A program made the translations under genes and the position numbers. Shown here piece after piece: positions 6,798 through 7,521 of a stretch of 7,521 nucleotides of DNA (its first letter is position 1; each line of letters begins with the position of its first letter). This DNA is from Methylotenera sp. Its GTDB lineage: Bacteria; Pseudomonadota; Gammaproteobacteria; Burkholderiales; Methylophilaceae. Under the pieces are notes generated by a model that was not told where the DNA came from, did not search any database, and was given only the letters and a program-made list of their open reading frames with translations. The stretch covers positions 1 to 7,521 of the forward strand of contig JAIYEJ010000243.1 of NCBI GenBank assembly GCA_027487055.1. Direction: 5' to 3'.

Positions 6798-6823
6798 AAA
6801 GGCTGTCAAAATTGACAGCCTTT
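6798..6823 (-). terminator. Attenuator or partial terminator between pqqA and pqqB
   Basis: A perfect inverted repeat, AAAGGCTGTCAA and its complement separated by two bases, lies 12 bases past the pqqA stop. In practice it would fold as a 10-bp stem with a loop of about six. On the minus strand the 3' arm ends in CCTTTTT, giving five T residues (three in the stem) before CACGC. That is a moderate intrinsic terminator, likely leaky, with read-through into pqqB. Hairpins between pqqA and the following gene, with pqqA transcript in excess, are known in other PQQ producers. Confidence 0.75.
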
Positions 6824-6835
6824 AAAGAGAACAAA

Positions 6836-6907
6836 TTACTTGTTCATTACGTACATTGTTACTTCAAAGCCAAAACGCATTTCAGTAGCTGCTGGAGTTG
6901 TCCACAT
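6836..6907 (-). CDS. pqqA: PqqA, PQQ precursor peptide
   Basis: A 23-residue ribosomally made peptide, the backbone source of PQQ. The core motif is Glu15-Val-Thr-Met-Tyr19; Glu15 and Tyr19 are the residues crosslinked by PqqE and excised. It opens with the typical Met-Trp-Thr-Thr-Pro-Ala and has Phe-Gly-Phe before the core, matching family length (about 22-24 residues). AAGGAAC seven to eight bases before the ATG is a good RBS, stronger than that of pqqB. It lies at the head of the pqq cluster, followed by a hairpin and then pqqB 99 bases downstream, an arrangement suited to making excess precursor over enzymes. It uses ordinary codons like its neighbours. The start, stop and motif are unambiguous. 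Confidence 0.97.
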   Translation of the reverse strand: MWTTPAATEMRFGFEVTMYVMNK

Positions 6908-6942
6908 GATAAGTTCCTTTTTAAGTTAGTTAATAATCTCGC

Positions 6943-6971
6943 TATATCGCACTTAACTCATTAATCGTTAA
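6943..6971 (-). promoter_or_regulatory. pqqA: Candidate sigma-70 promoter for the pqq cluster
   Basis: On the minus strand TTAACG (6966-6971) and GATATA (6943-6948) are separated by 17 bases, with the expected start roughly 30 bases before the pqqA ATG. Both hexamers match the consensus only in part, and the region is AT-rich, so this is a guess about position. TTAAC and GTTAA form a short dyad over 6953-6971 that overlaps the putative -35; no known regulator site was recognised. Confidence 0.3.
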
Positions 6972-7106
6972 AAGCGTTACAACGTGAAACGAATCATGCG
7001 CTTAAAAATAAATTATCAATACTGCAAAGTTACCGAATAAACCCTAAGTAAATTCATGATGGACAGCTAGTATTTTTTGCAGCCTTTTATGGTTAAGCTT
7101 ATTTTT

Positions 7107-7521
7107 CTATTGTGTTACCAAACGTCTCGCTTTAACCGACAAAGCAAGGTTTTCAAGTACTTCAACCGTATCATCCCAACCTAAACATGCATCTGTTATC
7201 GATTTTCCGTATTCTAGTTCACAGCCAGGAGTGTGCTCTTGACGCCCTTCGTTAAGATGCGACTCTAACATCACTCCAATAACGCGCGCTTCACCTTTAG
7301 ATAACTGAGTGGCAATATCGCCCGCTACTTTCTTTTGCTGTTGAAAATCTTTTTGACTATTGCCATGACTGCAATCTACCATCACTTGGGGCCTTAACCC
7401 TGCTGAACCAATAATTTCACATGCAGCATCCACACTCGAGGTATCGTAATTTGGTGATTTGCCGCCGCGTAATATCACATGGCAGTCTTCATTTCCTGCA
7501 GTAGAGATAATCGCGGATTGT
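7107..7521 (-). CDS. Class I DAHP synthase (3-deoxy-7-phosphoheptulonate synthase), C-terminal part
   Basis: The last 137 residues of an AroF/AroG/AroH-type enzyme, which condenses phosphoenolpyruvate and erythrose 4-phosphate in the first step of aromatic amino acid synthesis. The open frame continues to the right edge, so the start lies outside the window; the apparent GTG at 7476-7478 is internal, because clear family sequence (Ser-Thr-Ala-Gly-Asn-Glu-Asp-Cys-His) precedes it. Further signatures are Ile-Leu-Arg-Gly-Gly-Lys, Asp-Cys-Ser-His-Gly-Asn-Ser (its His is the metal ligand equivalent to His268 of E. coli AroG), Gly-Val-Met-Leu-Glu-Ser-His-Leu with the metal-binding Glu, and Ser-Ile-Thr-Asp-Ala-Cys-Leu-Gly-Trp with the metal-binding Asp. 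Which isozyme it is, and hence its feedback inhibitor, cannot be read from this part. It lies upstream of pqqA on the same strand with 199 bases between, and I see no clear terminator, so some read-through is possible. Confidence 0.95.
   Translation of the reverse strand, partial: QSAIISTAGNEDCHVILRGGKSPNYDTSSVDAACEIIGSAGLRPQVMVDCSHGNSQKDFQQQKKVAGDIATQLSKGEARVIGVMLESHLNEGRQEHTPGCELEYGKSITDACLGWDDTVEVLENLALSVKARRLVTQ

Noticed and set aside
7014..7055. 13-codon minus-strand frame upstream of pqqA, considered as a leader peptide
   Set aside because: No Shine-Dalgarno, no run of regulatory codons and no following attenuator hairpin; such a short frame is expected by chance.
7081..7106. Possible terminator after the DAHP synthase gene
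   Set aside because: AGCTT and AGGCT stretches do not form an uninterrupted stem and no T-run follows on the minus strand, so no terminator can be called.

Overview
The window is dominated by a complete pyrroloquinoline quinone (PQQ) biosynthesis cluster, pqqA-pqqB-pqqC-pqqD-pqqE, on the minus strand (about 6907 down to 3433). Separate pqqC and pqqD genes, the pqqA-B-C-D-E order, moderate-to-low G+C by eye and the protein sequences suggest a gram-negative proteobacterium. A betaproteobacterial methylotroph of the Methylophilaceae type (Methylotenera-like) is my best guess. That placement is inference from sequence feel and was not searched.

Layout from left to right. 1-310 (minus) is the first 103 codons of an unidentified protein that runs off the left edge. 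311-515 is a divergent promoter region. 516-1112 (plus) encodes a DUF4126 membrane protein. 1113-1458 is a 346-base stretch with no convincing gene but several small inverted repeats. 1459-2100 (plus) encodes a YiiM-like MOSC-domain protein. 2120-3298 (minus) encodes a Bcr/CflA-type MFS transporter that converges on it. 3335-3412 is a compact REP/REPIN-like element made of two inverted palindromes. 3433-6907 is the pqq cluster. 6908-7106 is the upstream region of pqqA. 7107-7521 (minus) is the C-terminal part of a class I DAHP synthase that runs off the right edge.

How the pqq genes work together (established knowledge): PqqA is the ribosomally made precursor peptide. PqqD binds it and presents it to the radical SAM enzyme PqqE, which joins the Glu and Tyr side chains. 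A peptidase releases the linked pair, PqqB hydroxylates the tyrosine ring, and PqqC does the final ring closure and oxidation to PQQ. PQQ then serves periplasmic quinoprotein dehydrogenases such as methanol dehydrogenases. No peptidase gene (pqqF/pqqG type) is in the window. A perfect inverted repeat between pqqA and pqqB followed by a short T-run looks like an attenuator that would make more pqqA transcript than pqqBCDE transcript.

I see no CRISPR array, intact insertion sequence, tRNA, rRNA or recognisable new system. The points most worth a second look are the pqqA-pqqB hairpin, the REPIN-like element, the PqqE sequence variants, the transporter lying downstream of pqqE on the same strand, and the edge gene at 1-310.
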